Shown: positions 29,532-39,040, counted from the stretch's first letter. The stretch: DNA of 64,000 nucleotides from an uncultured Verrucomicrobiales bacterium (GCA_937969495.1 CALBVY010000013.1:1-64000); one strand, 5' to 3'. Program-made: numbers and translations. The notes: a model not told the origin generated them from the sequence alone.

Positions 29532-30653
29532 ATGGCAAATAACCCACTAATCAAAGATGGCCTGAATAAGGGCGCGGTGGAGCGGATCATCCATGGTCTA
29601 CTCAAAGCTGGTGCGGAGTTCTCTCCCGCATCATTTCGCAAGGATGCACTCTCGTCTCTCCACCAGCTAGAGCTCAAAGATCGCGTGCGCCATCTCATCT
29701 TAGTGATGCACCGCCACCTCCCCACTTCCTTTCCTGAAACAGCCAAAATCCTAGGAAAAATACGCGACCACTGGGATGAAGGTGATCCCTCAGATACCCT
29801 CAGCCCCTTTGCCGCTTGGCCAATCACAGACTACGTCGCCGAGTATGGACTAAACCATCTGCACACCTCTCTTGATCTGCTCCGCTACCTCACCCCCCTC
29901 TACACAGCTGAATTTGCCATCCGCCCCTTTATCGAAGCGCATAGAAAAGAAACTTACGAACAGCTACTGCTCTGGTGTATGGACTCTGATGAAAACGTTC
30001 GCCGGCTTGCCTCTGAAGGCACCCGGCCACGCTTACCTTGGGGGAAAAAATTAGCCTCATTCATCGAAGACCCCACAGACGTCATCACCCTACTCGAAAA
30101 TCTCCGTGATGATCCATCCGATTATGTTCGCCGCTCCGTGGCCAATAATCTCAATGACATCTCCAAAGACCACCCAGAGATCATCCTCGAAACATGCTCC
30201 CGCTGGCTAGCCGATGCCGTACCAGAACGCAAATGGATCATCAAACACGCCACCAGAACTCTCGTCAAAGCTGGCCGACCCGAAGTATTTCCACTCCTCG
30301 GATTTACCGCCAGGCCAAAGCTCGAAATAGGCACCCTAACACTGAATCCCAGCACTCTTCACCTAGGCCACCCTCTTAAAATTTCCGTACCTATCACTTC
30401 CACATCTGATAAGGAGCAAAACCTCGTCATCGATTACGCCATCCACTTCATGAAAGCCAATGGCAAAACCTCTCCCAAGGTCTTTAAATGGAAAAACCTC
30501 CGCCTCAAATCCAAACAAAGTGTGATTCTTGAGAAAATACACCCTCTCAAAGCCATCACTACACGGCGTTACTACCCAGGCAAGCAGCGTATACAGCTCA
30601 TCATTAACGGGAAAACCACCACAGACTCAGAATTCGCACTTATCACCCCCTGA
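29532..30653 (+). CDS. alkC: DNA alkylation repair glycosylase AlkC-like
   Basis: A 373-residue HEAT/ARM-like protein. Markers of the AlkC branch are the VRRLASEGTRPRLPWG segment and SDYVRRSVANNLNDISKDHP, followed by IKHATRTLVKAG. The C-terminal 100 residues (from about 275) form a beta-rich Ig-like domain, which is also known in some AlkC enzymes. AlkC removes 3-methyladenine and 3-methylcytosine without base flipping. It starts 72 bp after the phosphorylase gene on the same strand, perhaps with its own promoter. Nothing suggests loss of function. Confidence 0.88.
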   Translation: MANNPLIKDGLNKGAVERIIHGLLKAGAEFSPASFRKDALSSLHQLELKDRVRHLILVMHRHLPTSFPETAKILGKIRDHWDEGDPSDTLSPFAAWPITDYVAEYGLNHLHTSLDLLRYLTPLYTAEFAIRPFIEAHRKETYEQLLLWCMDSDENVRRLASEGTRPRLPWGKKLASFIEDPTDVITLLENLRDDPSDYVRRSVANNLNDISKDHPEIILETCSRWLADAVPERKWIIKHATRTLVKAGRPEVFPLLGFTARPKLEIGTLTLNPSTLHLGHPLKISVPITSTSDKEQNLVIDYAIHFMKANGKTSPKVFKWKNLRLKSKQSVILEKIHPLKAITTRRYYPGKQRIQLIINGKTTTDSEFALITP

Positions 30654-30703
30654 TCGGCAAACTTCACCCTTGTAAGTTCACACTTCCAGCCTAATGGTCA
30701 GGC

Positions 30704-31651
30704 ATGAACTGTCACGGCCCGAAGATGAAGATGGATCCCGCTCTCCACACCGAGCGCAAGCCAGACTGGATCAAAGTCCGCTTACCCAACGACCCTAAAT
30801 TCTGGTCCACCAAGTCCATGATCACGGACTTAAATCTCGTGACCGTCTGCGAAGAAGCCCAATGCCCCAATCGCTGGGAATGCTGGGGACAAGGCACCGC
30901 CACCTTTATGATCGCTGGTGAAAAGTGCACCCGCGCCTGCGGATTCTGTGCTGTGAAAACAGCCCGACCCGATGCCCTTGAAGCCGATGAACCGCAACGC
31001 GTCGCCGAAGCAACCAAACGCCTCGACCTCAAACACGTTGTCATCACCGCCGTAGCCAGAGATGACCTCCGCGACGGTGGCGGCGAACATTTTAAAAATG
31101 TCATTAACAAGGTACGCGAAGTCAACCCCGGCATCATCATCGAGGTGCTTACCCCTGACTTTAACGATAAAGATTTCGCCTTAGAAATGTGCATGAGTGC
31201 ACGCCCGCATATCTTTAATCATAACTTAGAGACTGTAGAACGCCTCACACCGATCGTTCGCAGCCGCGCCAAATACCAGCGCTCTCTCACTGTTCTCAAA
31301 AAAGCCAAAGCCATAGCTGGAGGGAAAGTCGTCACCAAAAGCGGCCTCATGCTAGGCCTCGGCGAAAAAGAGGAAGAGCTCTTCCAGGCAATGGATGACC
31401 TCCTCGCCCACGATGTCACCGTCCTCACTCTCGGCCAATATCTCCGCCCAACACCACGCCACCTCCCAGTAGTTGATTACATCAGACCAGAGAAATTTGA
31501 CGAGTATAAGCAAATCGCATTAGAAAAAGGCTTCCGTCACGTAGCTAGCGGACCACTTGTCAGAAGCTCATACCACGCAGCAGACTTCCGCCCCGAGCTC
31601 GACCTCATCGAAGACATCGAACAGGAAGCATCAGCCGCCATGAATGTATAG
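30704..31651 (+). CDS. lipA: Lipoyl synthase
   Basis: A 315-residue radical SAM enzyme that inserts two sulfurs into octanoyl groups on lipoyl domains. The auxiliary cluster Cys are C49, C54 and C60 in CEEAQCPNRWEC; the SAM cluster is C75-x3-C79-x2-C82 in CTRACGFC. The C-terminal RSSYHA motif that provides the Ser ligand is present. In-frame ATGs at 30725 and 30731 are alternative starts; the N-terminal seven residues are not conserved. No lipB is in the window. Confidence 0.96.
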   Translation: MNCHGPKMKMDPALHTERKPDWIKVRLPNDPKFWSTKSMITDLNLVTVCEEAQCPNRWECWGQGTATFMIAGEKCTRACGFCAVKTARPDALEADEPQRVAEATKRLDLKHVVITAVARDDLRDGGGEHFKNVINKVREVNPGIIIEVLTPDFNDKDFALEMCMSARPHIFNHNLETVERLTPIVRSRAKYQRSLTVLKKAKAIAGGKVVTKSGLMLGLGEKEEELFQAMDDLLAHDVTVLTLGQYLRPTPRHLPVVDYIRPEKFDEYKQIALEKGFRHVASGPLVRSSYHAADFRPELDLIEDIEQEASAAMNV

Positions 31652-31703
31652 CAGTGGACGGCGCCATGTTGATTAACAAAAAACTGAGATTGATAATGCC
31701 ATA

Positions 31704-31748
31704 GAAAAACACCTCAGCCCAAGTGACTATTTTTCACAGCTGAGGTGT
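31704..31748 (-). terminator. Rho-independent terminator downstream of the helical-repeat gene
   Basis: Inverted arms ACACCTCAG (31709-31717) and CTGAGGTGT (31740-31748) flank a 22-nt loop. Read on the minus strand, the hairpin is followed by TTTTTC, the pattern of an intrinsic terminator. It ends 11 bp beyond the stop of the minus-strand gene and may also stop lipA transcription from the other side, though less strongly. Confidence 0.75.
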
Positions 31749-31758
31749 AATAATTCCT

Positions 31759-33132
31759 TTATCGCCCACGACGCCCACCGCGTCCGCCATTTTCAGAGAA
31801 ACGAATAATCCGCTCTTTTGCCTCATCGCTGAGCGCATCTGTAGATTGGATATAATTTTCTGCCGCTTCTTTATCTGTCCGAGCCCAGCTTATTGCCGTA
31901 ATAGCTATTGCTCTACTACGATCACGCTCATCCGTAATGGTCTCTGCCAGTTTCAAATTTTCCTGCAAATCACCGCTCTGATTAGCCCTCACGTAGGATG
32001 AAACAACCTCGTCACGCATCTCACCCTCTGGCTGTGCGTTAACAAATTCTAAAGCCCCTGTAGCATCTTGACCTACCCATGAAGAAACTACACGCCCAAT
32101 ACCCTCTTCCTGCGCCTCAGCAGAGCCACTTTCCATCAGCCATTGTGCAGCACTAGAAGGATCTTCCCGACTCCATGCACGCGCAATATCTGCAGCCACA
32201 TCATCTCGTGCTTCCCCTTCCGCTACAGCCGTAATGTTAGCTGCGGCTTTCTCAGGATCCGCATCCGCCAAGCCACGTAACGCGCGTGCCATTACCTCTC
32301 CTTGCTCATCGGCAGGTAGAGTAGCTACCCAAGCTTGCGCTTCATCCCAGTCTTGTTTTCCCCATTCTCGGGCAATGGAATTTTGAGCATCCTGCTTAGC
32401 ATCTGGATCAGTGATGGATGACAACATCGCCACCGCATCAGAGGGATCTTCTTTAGCAACTTCAGCTATAACCCCACTGACGGCCTCACGCTGGTCACGC
32501 CCCTCTAGAGACTCTGCCCATTTCATCGCGCCAGCACTGTCTTGACGTGCCCACTCGGTAGCTATCACTGCCGCTGTAGAACCAGCACCACGTCCGCCAC
32601 GGCCTCGCATCATCGCAGTAGTCCTAAATTCATTGGGATTCTGCGTGTAGTAATCTGCCGCTTCTTCTGGAGAATTAGCAGCCCAGCTCTGCATGACCGT
32701 ACCACGGACAAACATACCCGCAAAACCCATCGTTTTGGTATAAGCCATCGCTGCAGTGGGATCTTCCTCACCCCAACGGGCAAAAAGTAGGTAACCCACC
32801 ATCATCCGCTCACTCCATGGAAGATCCTCTAATTTTTTTGCTTCTTCTTCAAATTGAGAAGGATCCAGCCCCGCATAATACTCCAGCAAAGCCGTTAGAC
32901 GATTACTCTGCCCTGGTAACGCCATCGCCTCCTTAATACTTTTTATCCGATTTTTACCAGCAGTATCAACTGAGGATGATCTCGAACCACTGCCAACACG
33001 GCGAGCAGAGCGGGCATCAGAAGGAACAGCCGAGGCTGATTCAGGAGCTGAGGCAGCACCTTTTCCTGCTAGGAATCCTGCAGCACCACCTATACCGAGA
33101 GCTGCGACGAGAGCGATAACATTAGCTTTCAT
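31759..33132 (-). CDS. Exported helical-repeat protein (W-x(n)-DP-x2-A repeats)
   Basis: A 457-residue protein with an N-terminal hydrophobic helix (about 5-25) acting as signal or anchor, a short Ser/Ala/Arg linker, then about ten degenerate 30-residue repeats. Each repeat tends to contain a WA(R/K)xDP or WxxxDxxxA core followed by hydrophobic helix positions and P-x3-(R/E), for example AREWGKQDWDEAQAWVATLP and ARAWSREDPSSAAQWLMESG. It resembles TPR/SEL1-like solenoids seen in Verrucomicrobia. The C-terminus is Gly/Arg-rich (GGRGGRRGR). Function unknown; it may be a surface or periplasmic scaffold. Confidence 0.72.
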   Translation of the reverse strand: MKANVIALVAALGIGGAAGFLAGKGAASAPESASAVPSDARSARRVGSGSRSSSVDTAGKNRIKSIKEAMALPGQSNRLTALLEYYAGLDPSQFEEEAKKLEDLPWSERMMVGYLLFARWGEEDPTAAMAYTKTMGFAGMFVRGTVMQSWAANSPEEAADYYTQNPNEFRTTAMMRGRGGRGAGSTAAVIATEWARQDSAGAMKWAESLEGRDQREAVSGVIAEVAKEDPSDAVAMLSSITDPDAKQDAQNSIAREWGKQDWDEAQAWVATLPADEQGEVMARALRGLADADPEKAAANITAVAEGEARDDVAADIARAWSREDPSSAAQWLMESGSAEAQEEGIGRVVSSWVGQDATGALEFVNAQPEGEMRDEVVSSYVRANQSGDLQENLKLAETITDERDRSRAIAITAISWARTDKEAAENYIQSTDALSDEAKERIIRFSENGGRGGRRGR

Positions 33133-33228
33133 ATGATTATATTTGTATGTGGGTAAATAAGATAACGGTTCTTTTTAACTTAGCTTGAACCTAATAAACG
33201 AAGCAAAGTTGCGAATTTATAAACGCCA

Positions 33229-34416
33229 TTACATAATACACCCTCCCGTAACAGCCGCAAGGATGACAATAGCCCACACAGGCAGCCATTTAAAATAAAT
33301 TACCAGCGCAAGAATCAAAATAGCAACAGCATCCATAAACCCATGCACACTGCCACCAGTAAGCATTCCTAACAAAGCAGCTCCAAGCACTCCCACCACC
33401 GTAGCATTTGCCCCACGAACACCAGCACGCGCCCATGAAAAATGCTTTAATCTATCCCAAATAGGTAATCCCCCAGCCAACAACACCATACCAGGTAAAA
33501 ATAACGTGATAATACCCAATGCCCCACTTAACCAAACATTGCCAAATAAATTCATCCCCGCTCCCAAAAATCCACCAAAGGTGAACAAAGGCCCTGGGAC
33601 TGCCTGCGCAGCCCCATAACCTGCCAAAAAGGTATCTTCAGCCATCAATCCCGCATCTACCGTAGAAGTCTCCAAAAGAGGTAAAACAACATGCCCACCA
33701 CCAAAGACCAGCGCACCTGCATGAAGTAGCCCCCCCAGCCCCTTAACAGCACTACTATGAGGGAAAATTACCGGCACTAACATCAACACCACCATCACCG
33801 AGGCAGCAGGCAGCACATTCCGCATCCAAACTGACTTATTACTCTCACTTTTTAACCTAGGGACTGACTCCACCACGGCTATGGATCTCCCAAATATCAA
33901 CCACCCCATCACCCCTCCTATCAGGATAACCACAGGCGCCACCCAAGCCTGCGGCACAGTATAAATAATCACCAATGCGATAAGAGCTAACAACATCTCT
34001 GGCAACCTTGGGCAAAGACTCTTACGCATCCCTAATAGAGCCACCGCCACCACAGCCACAGCGACCAGCTTTAATCCATGTAACCACCCATCCCCCAGCC
34101 ACTCCTGTATCCCCCCCATACCAATGGCAAATACAATCATCGCCAGTGCCGATGGCAGAGTAAACCCCAACCAAGCACCCACCCCCCCAAGCCACCCACC
34201 GCGCTCATACCCTATAGCCGCACCTAACTGACTACTCCCCGGCCCAGGTAAAAATTGCGTCAAAGCCATCAATTCCGCAAAACGTTCCTCTTTTAGCCAC
34301 CCTAATCTCTCCACGTATAACTCTCGAAAATATCCAATATGCGCAACTGGCCCTCCAAAGGACACCAACCCCAGTTTCAGAGAGATCCAGAAACATTCAA
34401 AAAATCCACAAAACAT
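33229..34416 (-). CDS. chrA: Chromate efflux transporter ChrA
   Basis: A 395-residue membrane protein of the long-chain CHR family with two homologous halves. The first half has FGGPVAHIGYFRE and FLPGPGSSQLGAAIGY, the second has FGGGHVVLPLLE and AQAVPGPLFTFGG; both halves carry the conserved GGP/PGP motifs. Such proteins export chromate, sometimes sulfate-coupled, or other anions. No chrB regulator is adjacent. A possible chromate or oxyanion stress role is by family only. Confidence 0.93.
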   Translation of the reverse strand: MFCGFFECFWISLKLGLVSFGGPVAHIGYFRELYVERLGWLKEERFAELMALTQFLPGPGSSQLGAAIGYERGGWLGGVGAWLGFTLPSALAMIVFAIGMGGIQEWLGDGWLHGLKLVAVAVVAVALLGMRKSLCPRLPEMLLALIALVIIYTVPQAWVAPVVILIGGVMGWLIFGRSIAVVESVPRLKSESNKSVWMRNVLPAASVMVVLMLVPVIFPHSSAVKGLGGLLHAGALVFGGGHVVLPLLETSTVDAGLMAEDTFLAGYGAAQAVPGPLFTFGGFLGAGMNLFGNVWLSGALGIITLFLPGMVLLAGGLPIWDRLKHFSWARAGVRGANATVVGVLGAALLGMLTGGSVHGFMDAVAILILALVIYFKWLPVWAIVILAAVTGGCIM

Positions 34417-34495
34417 AGCGGAACTCTAAGATTCAAAAAACAAATTCCAAATACCAATTTCTTGCAAATTCGCCATCTCACGCTACCTCTTCGCT

Positions 34496-34825
34496 ATGTT
34501 CAGCACAGCTATTGGGCGACTTCGCGTCATCAGCATCATTGAAGCGCTTTCTTACCTCTATTTACTCTACCACGCAATTTACTCGAAGCGTATCCTAGGC
34601 ATCGAAGACGCAATCAAAACTCCCGGCATGATTCACGGCGTGCTCTTCTGTATTTTTTGCCTAGCTTTACTGGATGCCATGATCGCACAAAAATGGAGTA
34701 TCAAGCCTCCATTCTGGAATAGACCACCCATCTTGATTTTCCTCGCGTCCCTCTTCCCTATCGTGCCCATCTGGGTGGAAATCTGGCTAAAAAAACAAAA
34801 ACCCCTAGGGAAACAACCTGACTAA
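34496..34825 (+). CDS. DUF3817 small membrane protein
   Basis: A 109-residue protein with three predicted helices. The DUF3817 pattern is clear: an N-terminal RVISIIEALSYLYLLY helix, a central TPGMIHGVLFCIF motif and a C-terminal FPIVPIWVEIWL helix. The family's function is unknown. It is divergent from chrA and its stop overlaps the SprT-like stop by 4 bp. Confidence 0.88.
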   Translation: MFSTAIGRLRVISIIEALSYLYLLYHAIYSKRILGIEDAIKTPGMIHGVLFCIFCLALLDAMIAQKWSIKPPFWNRPPILIFLASLFPIVPIWVEIWLKKQKPLGKQPD

Positions 34826-35418
34826 TCACCCAAAAAAGATTCTAACAACCGGAACTTTTTATGATAATAGCCACCGTTATGTTTCTTACAGCAGGCGTAA
34901 CACCCAACATAACGCCTTATCTGACGCACCCGATCAAAGCCCTCGCCACAGACAGCACAAGTATAACGCCACTTCTTCTGCATTTTCCGCCCCGGCAGTG
35001 GTAACGAATGCGTGGCTCGCTCTCCAGGGATACCGACATCGGCACAGGCCTTTTGCCACTCCGCACCATGCGCGGAGATACGCCGGCGGCCAGCACGAGC
35101 ATATGCTACTAAATGCGCCAGCTCATGCAGTAAAGTCCGCTGTATTTCTTCAGGCGCTATGGCTACCAACTTAGGGTTCAGCTCAATAATCGCATCTGGC
35201 CAAATTGCCCGACCAGCCGTAGTGCGCATCCGCGGATTCCATCTCACCTGCACTTGATCAGCTAACAAATCAAGACCTAATATCCGTGCGTATTCAACAC
35301 ACTGCCCAGTTAACCCAGCCTCACTGTTAGGATCTGAAATCTGCTCAGTCTGAGCCCTGCTTTGCTTAACAGCATGAGAAGTCTGTTTGTTTCGAGAAAA
35401 AAGAAATTCCAGCTGCAC
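34822..35418 (-). CDS. SprT-like zinc metalloprotease
   Basis: A 198-residue protein with the zincin motif LLHELAHLVAYARAG (HExxH) and a third ligand region around SAHGAEWQKAC. A C-terminal zinc ribbon is visible as CAVCG and later CYACC with adjacent basic residues, suggesting nucleic-acid contact. SprT-like proteins relate to eukaryotic Spartan, which cleaves DNA-protein crosslinks. The role in bacteria is not established. The N-terminal 40 residues are poorly conserved and the start is uncertain. Confidence 0.85.
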   Translation of the reverse strand: MQLEFLFSRNKQTSHAVKQSRAQTEQISDPNSEAGLTGQCVEYARILGLDLLADQVQVRWNPRMRTTAGRAIWPDAIIELNPKLVAIAPEEIQRTLLHELAHLVAYARAGRRRISAHGAEWQKACADVGIPGERATHSLPLPGRKMQKKWRYTCAVCGEGFDRVRQIRRYVGCYACCKKHNGGYYHKKFRLLESFLGD

Positions 35419-35448
35419 TACAAAAAAACTTTAGCTCCTATCACTCCA

Positions 35449-36378
35449 TCAAGCTACCAGAAAAACAGGTAACGGTAAAATCAGTGCCACATCCGCCAAG
35501 ACCCTCTGAGCATTCAGGCTTAACCGATCACGATAATGATTAACCACCTGCAACCCAGCAGCCGCAACCATAATCGCGTAAAAGAAAGGCTTGGAATAAT
35601 CATCCGCATACATCGCCGCAAACCACAGAGAACCCCCTGCTAAAATAATTAGGCCAAGTGTCAGAGTAGCCTCATGAGCATACACCGTCTCCTCAGAATC
35701 AGCCGTATCCGCTCGCTCCCAGAGATCAATAGCCGTAATATTCATCATACAAAGAGCACCAAACACCCACACCTCACGGCAGTGGTAAAAGATCACCATC
35801 AGCGTACGCAGCATCATCAAGCCAAAGTTCCAAACGGCATCCACAAAGCCAGTATTTTTAAAGGCAAAAATCACATCATTAAAGTCTGTAACCAGCAATG
35901 AAGCATTCGCCGCATTCACTGGAATACCCACCCCCATAGCAAAGATCATCCCAGCAAGGAAATTCTTTACATACGGCACTTCATTCGTCCGGAACCACGC
36001 CAGCGCAAAGTAAAATCCACAGAGCACGATCATGACTAAACCCGCAGAAAACATCGATCGCGGCAGCACATAGAGCGCCTCATAAATACAGACTACAGCA
36101 GCACATACACTCCCCCCAAGTAATGGCCAGCGCCAGCGCCAATGAAAGCGATGCCTCGGAGAAGAAACCCGCACCTCAGGCTGTGCCCAGTTATCAACCA
36201 GTCTATCTAACACATATACAGACCAGATTGCAAGAGGCAGCACCCACCACGAAGTCATGGGGATATACTCTACCCGCAATGCCTGCGCTAACATCCACAT
36301 CCACGCCAGAGCCACCAGCGGAGCATCAATGCTCAGCAAGTTAGGTAACAACCAGAATGGTGAACGGCGTTTCTCCAT
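35449..36378 (-). CDS. UbiA-like membrane protein with incomplete Asp motifs
   Basis: About 309 residues from ATG 36378 (frame open to 36393), with eight or nine hydrophobic helices. It resembles UbiA prenyltransferases in layout: the first motif position reads VYVLDRLVDN where the family has NDxxDxxxD, so two of three Asp survive, and a second candidate motif IDLWERAD follows a central helix block. A tetra- or isoprenoid transferase function is possible, but loss of the leading Asn-Asp pair makes a different activity equally likely. It has no close partner; the SprT-like gene lies 30 bp downstream. Confidence 0.5.
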   Translation of the reverse strand: MEKRRSPFWLLPNLLSIDAPLVALAWMWMLAQALRVEYIPMTSWWVLPLAIWSVYVLDRLVDNWAQPEVRVSSPRHRFHWRWRWPLLGGSVCAAVVCIYEALYVLPRSMFSAGLVMIVLCGFYFALAWFRTNEVPYVKNFLAGMIFAMGVGIPVNAANASLLVTDFNDVIFAFKNTGFVDAVWNFGLMMLRTLMVIFYHCREVWVFGALCMMNITAIDLWERADTADSEETVYAHEATLTLGLIILAGGSLWFAAMYADDYSKPFFYAIMVAAAGLQVVNHYRDRLSLNAQRVLADVALILPLPVFLVA

Positions 36379-36446
36379 GGAATAGTGACGCACTTATCAC
36401 ATGTCTGGAAAAGTAACAGCTTACCAGGCAGTGGGAGAGCACGTAG

Positions 36447-36617
36447 TTAGTGATCTTGGCTTTCGTCTTCGCCGTGATCTTTATGTTCTTTTTTAGGGTA
36501 GAGATTTTTAACCCCGTCCTTTTTTCCGTCCTCACTGTTCTCCCAAGTGTGACGCTCACAAGAGACAAAAGTAAACAAGGCGGCAACTGCAAGAGAGCTG
36601 AAGATAATTTGTTTCAT
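36447..36617 (-). CDS. Short lipoprotein with CERHTWEN motif
   Basis: A 56-residue protein from ATG 36617. It has a short lipoprotein signal ([20 protein letters not shown]) with lipobox Cys20 followed by ERHTWEN, then a highly charged Lys/Glu/Asp/His tail. I recall similar tiny lipoproteins with a C-E-R-H start in Verrucomicrobia, but I cannot name a family. The gene runs divergently from floA. A short antisense frame in the same place is not credible. Confidence 0.6.
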   Translation of the reverse strand: MKQIIFSSLAVAALFTFVSCERHTWENSEDGKKDGVKNLYPKKEHKDHGEDESQDH

Positions 36618-36765
36618 GTCGGACATTTGCATAACCCATCATAGAAGGAAAGCAAGGCGTCATTCGCACTACAATTTTCTCACCAGAATTCTTGCAAGTC
36701 GGCCATTACTGCTACACAGTGCCATTATATTTACTTCATCTACTCATATTTACCATTTCACTAAC

Positions 36766-37794
36766 ATGCAAAGTCCCATTCTAGCCAACAGTTTCGTCAT
36801 CCCAGTCTTACTCGGTGTGGCCGCCATATTCGCGCTCATTTTCTTTGCTATCCTTTTTAAATTTCTGGGAATATGGATTCAAGCACGCAGTGCAGGAGCT
36901 CCTGTCAGCCTGATGAACCTTGTCTTCATGCGCTTCCGTAAGGTCCCACCGGCACTGATTGTAAATAGCCGCATCACCGCTGTCAAAGCAGGCCTCCCCT
37001 TCTCAACCGACCAGCTGGAAGCTCACTACCTCTCCGGAGGTGACATCACTCACGTGGTTCTCGCAATGATCGCCGCGGACAAAGCCGGCATCTCACTCTC
37101 CTATGATCGCGCCTGCGCCATTGACCTCGCCACCAAGGACACAGGAAAAACAGTCCTAGAGGCCGTCAGAACATCAATTAATCCTAAAGTGATCGATTGC
37201 CCGAACCCCGCAAGCGGAAACACCAAGATCACAGCCGTTGCCAAAGACGGCATCGCCGTCAATGCACGCGCCCGTGTCACCGTAAGAACCAATCTCGATC
37301 GCTTCGTTGGCGGCGCCACCGAGGAAACCATTATCGCACGAGTGGGTGAAGGCATCGTCACCTCCGTAGGCTCAGCATCATCCTATAAACACGTATTGGA
37401 AAACCCGGACAATATCTCCAAACTCGTACTTGGAAAAGGTGTAGACGCCTCCACCGCCTTTGAAATTCTCTCCATCGATATCGCAGACGTAGATGTGGCA
37501 GACAACATCGGCGCTCGCCTCCAGGCTGAGCAAGCGGAAGCGGACAAACAAGTCGCCCAAGCCAAAGCCGAGATGCGCCGTGCTGCTGCCGTAGCTGTAG
37601 AGCAAGAAATGTCTGCCAAGACTCAGGAAATGCGCGCCAAGGTAGTAGAAGCAGAAGCAGGTATCCCCATGGCCATTGCAGAAGCATTCCGTAATGGCAA
37701 TCTAGGCATCATGGATTACGTCAAATATCAGAATGTTAATGCTGATACAAAAATGCGTGACTCCATCGCTGGTGACAATCCTGATGGTGAGTAA
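36766..37794 (+). CDS. floA: Flotillin-like protein FloA
   Basis: A 342-residue membrane-associated SPFH protein. An N-terminal hydrophobic hairpin (about 6-32) is followed by the FloA-specific [13 protein letters not shown] region and an SPFH domain with NGIAV-like and [24 protein letters not shown] segments. The C-terminal Ala/Glu-rich coiled coil ([18 protein letters not shown]) drives oligomerisation. The frame is open from 36616, but the family start is ATG 36766 ([10 protein letters not shown]). FloA organises membrane microdomains. No NfeD partner is adjacent; instead a small TM protein follows 32 bp downstream. Confidence 0.94.
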   Translation: MQSPILANSFVIPVLLGVAAIFALIFFAILFKFLGIWIQARSAGAPVSLMNLVFMRFRKVPPALIVNSRITAVKAGLPFSTDQLEAHYLSGGDITHVVLAMIAADKAGISLSYDRACAIDLATKDTGKTVLEAVRTSINPKVIDCPNPASGNTKITAVAKDGIAVNARARVTVRTNLDRFVGGATEETIIARVGEGIVTSVGSASSYKHVLENPDNISKLVLGKGVDASTAFEILSIDIADVDVADNIGARLQAEQAEADKQVAQAKAEMRRAAAVAVEQEMSAKTQEMRAKVVEAEAGIPMAIAEAFRNGNLGIMDYVKYQNVNADTKMRDSIAGDNPDGE

Positions 37795-37826
37795 GCCAGA
37801 TCAGCCCCCTCAAGCTAACTCCCCCC

Positions 37827-38309
37827 ATGGAAATTAACGGTCAAGTCATTGTCCTGATCCTCTTTGTAGTGATCAGTGGCATTCAATGGTTGATCAAAAA
37901 AATTCAAGGTCAAAAAGAAGCGCCACACGAGATCCCAGAATCACTGGAGGAGATCTACGATAGCTTTCGTGAAGAAATCCGCCAACGGCAAACGACCATC
38001 CAGGAACCATCCCCACCGCCACTTCCAGAAGTGGTTCAGGAACCCATCACTGAGCTACCTCACCCACAAATTATTAGCTTCGAGCAACCACAAACACCTA
38101 GCTTTACCGGACACACTACTGAGGAGCTAACTGCAGCCCAAAAAGAAGCCGCAGAGCGATTCTCCCAACTCGGCAAAAAGAGAACCCGCAAGAGTAAAAC
38201 AGCCGCCAGTGTTTCCGCTCGCGCCCTTCTCTCCAGCCCTCAGTCTGCCCGCCAAGCTATTATCCTTCAGGAAATCTTCGGCAAGCCGAGATCGCTACAA
38301 AAATTCTAG
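37827..38309 (+). CDS. Small membrane-anchored protein downstream of floA
   Basis: A 160-residue protein I do not recognise. An N-terminal helix (about 6-22) is followed by a short basic stretch, an acidic region, a long Pro/Gln/Thr-rich linker (about 50-100), and a C-terminal basic patch GKKRTRKSK followed by a helix SARQAIILQEIFGKPRSL. This last motif looks conserved and may be the functional end. Position directly after floA suggests a membrane-microdomain accessory protein on the cytoplasmic side. Confidence 0.62.
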   Translation: MEINGQVIVLILFVVISGIQWLIKKIQGQKEAPHEIPESLEEIYDSFREEIRQRQTTIQEPSPPPLPEVVQEPITELPHPQIISFEQPQTPSFTGHTTEELTAAQKEAAERFSQLGKKRTRKSKTAASVSARALLSSPQSARQAIILQEIFGKPRSLQKF

Positions 38310-38350
38310 CAACCCAGCCACGAACCCCACCTAGAAATAAACGGATCCAA

Positions 38351-38905
38351 TTAGTGAATATGCGGACTCAGTGGAAATGACTTGGTAGAAAAAGCCCTAC
38401 CACCTGCATCAAAGGAAATAATGGCGTCTGCGACGAAATCCTTCCCCATCAGAAATGATGCATCCGCACCAGAATCACCAGGAAAGATAAAGTAGTTGGT
38501 CTTGCCATCGCGGATGTTGCCATTGCCATCTTCATCCTCATTCTTTTCCGCATTACGGATTTTCAAGTTAATCATCTTGTAGTCCAGCTTAGGGAAAGTA
38601 ACCGTAACAATCGTATTCAAAGGAAAATCCATTGCTTGTTCACCAGCGGCATCTTTCGATATCCAAAGCTCAAGATCACCTTTATCATCATGGAGCTTAA
38701 TTTCCGCAAATCCTGCCTGCACTTGACCTGCGGTAAAAGGAACCATCATGCCCATGTGCGGAGCATGATCATGGCCGTGGTCATTTACTTCATGATTTTC
38801 AGCCTCGCCATCTTCCGTTGTATGCTCTGAACAAGCTGTCAAAGCAACCACAGCTGCGAGACATAAACTACTTAATAAAGGTTTGTGGATATCGATCATT
38901 TTCAT
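38351..38905 (-). CDS. His-rich periplasmic lipoprotein, probable metal binding
   Basis: A 184-residue lipoprotein; signal peptide ends in the lipobox ALTAC (Cys25). The mature N-terminus is rich in His/Glu/Asp (NHEVNDHGHDHAPHMGMM), a likely divalent-metal-binding segment, and the rest is a beta-rich domain ending in SPHIH. A short EDEDGNGNIRDG stretch could bind Ca. It is divergent from the MerC-like gene across a 200-bp region full of palindromes, so both may be controlled by a metal sensor. Confidence 0.72.
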   Translation of the reverse strand: MKMIDIHKPLLSSLCLAAVVALTACSEHTTEDGEAENHEVNDHGHDHAPHMGMMVPFTAGQVQAGFAEIKLHDDKGDLELWISKDAAGEQAMDFPLNTIVTVTFPKLDYKMINLKIRNAEKNEDEDGNGNIRDGKTNYFIFPGDSGADASFLMGKDFVADAIISFDAGGRAFSTKSFPLSPHIH

Positions 38906-38930
38906 AAGTCTTTGGTATTTGATACATTGA

Positions 38931-38966
38931 AAATTGTGTTTTTTTTATAACATAAATACACAATTT
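38931..38966. promoter_or_regulatory. Inverted repeat upstream of the His-rich lipoprotein
   Basis: Perfect 8-bp arms AAATTGTG (38931-38938) and CACAATTT (38959-38966) surround an AT-rich centre. The site begins 26 bp upstream of the lipoprotein start on the other strand. It may be an operator or part of the promoter; an alternative is a chance AT-rich palindrome. Confidence 0.4.
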
Positions 38967-39040
38967 GGCCATCAAATTTAGAACCAACCAACAAGGATGC
39001 ACGATAAAGCAAATAGAGAAATCTCTAAAAAATACAATAT

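Noticed and set aside
37358..37687. 109-residue antisense frame inside floA, rich in Leu/Arg
   Set aside because: It is the complement of the Ala/Glu coiled coil of floA; codon bias alone gives such a frame. No start context and no family match.
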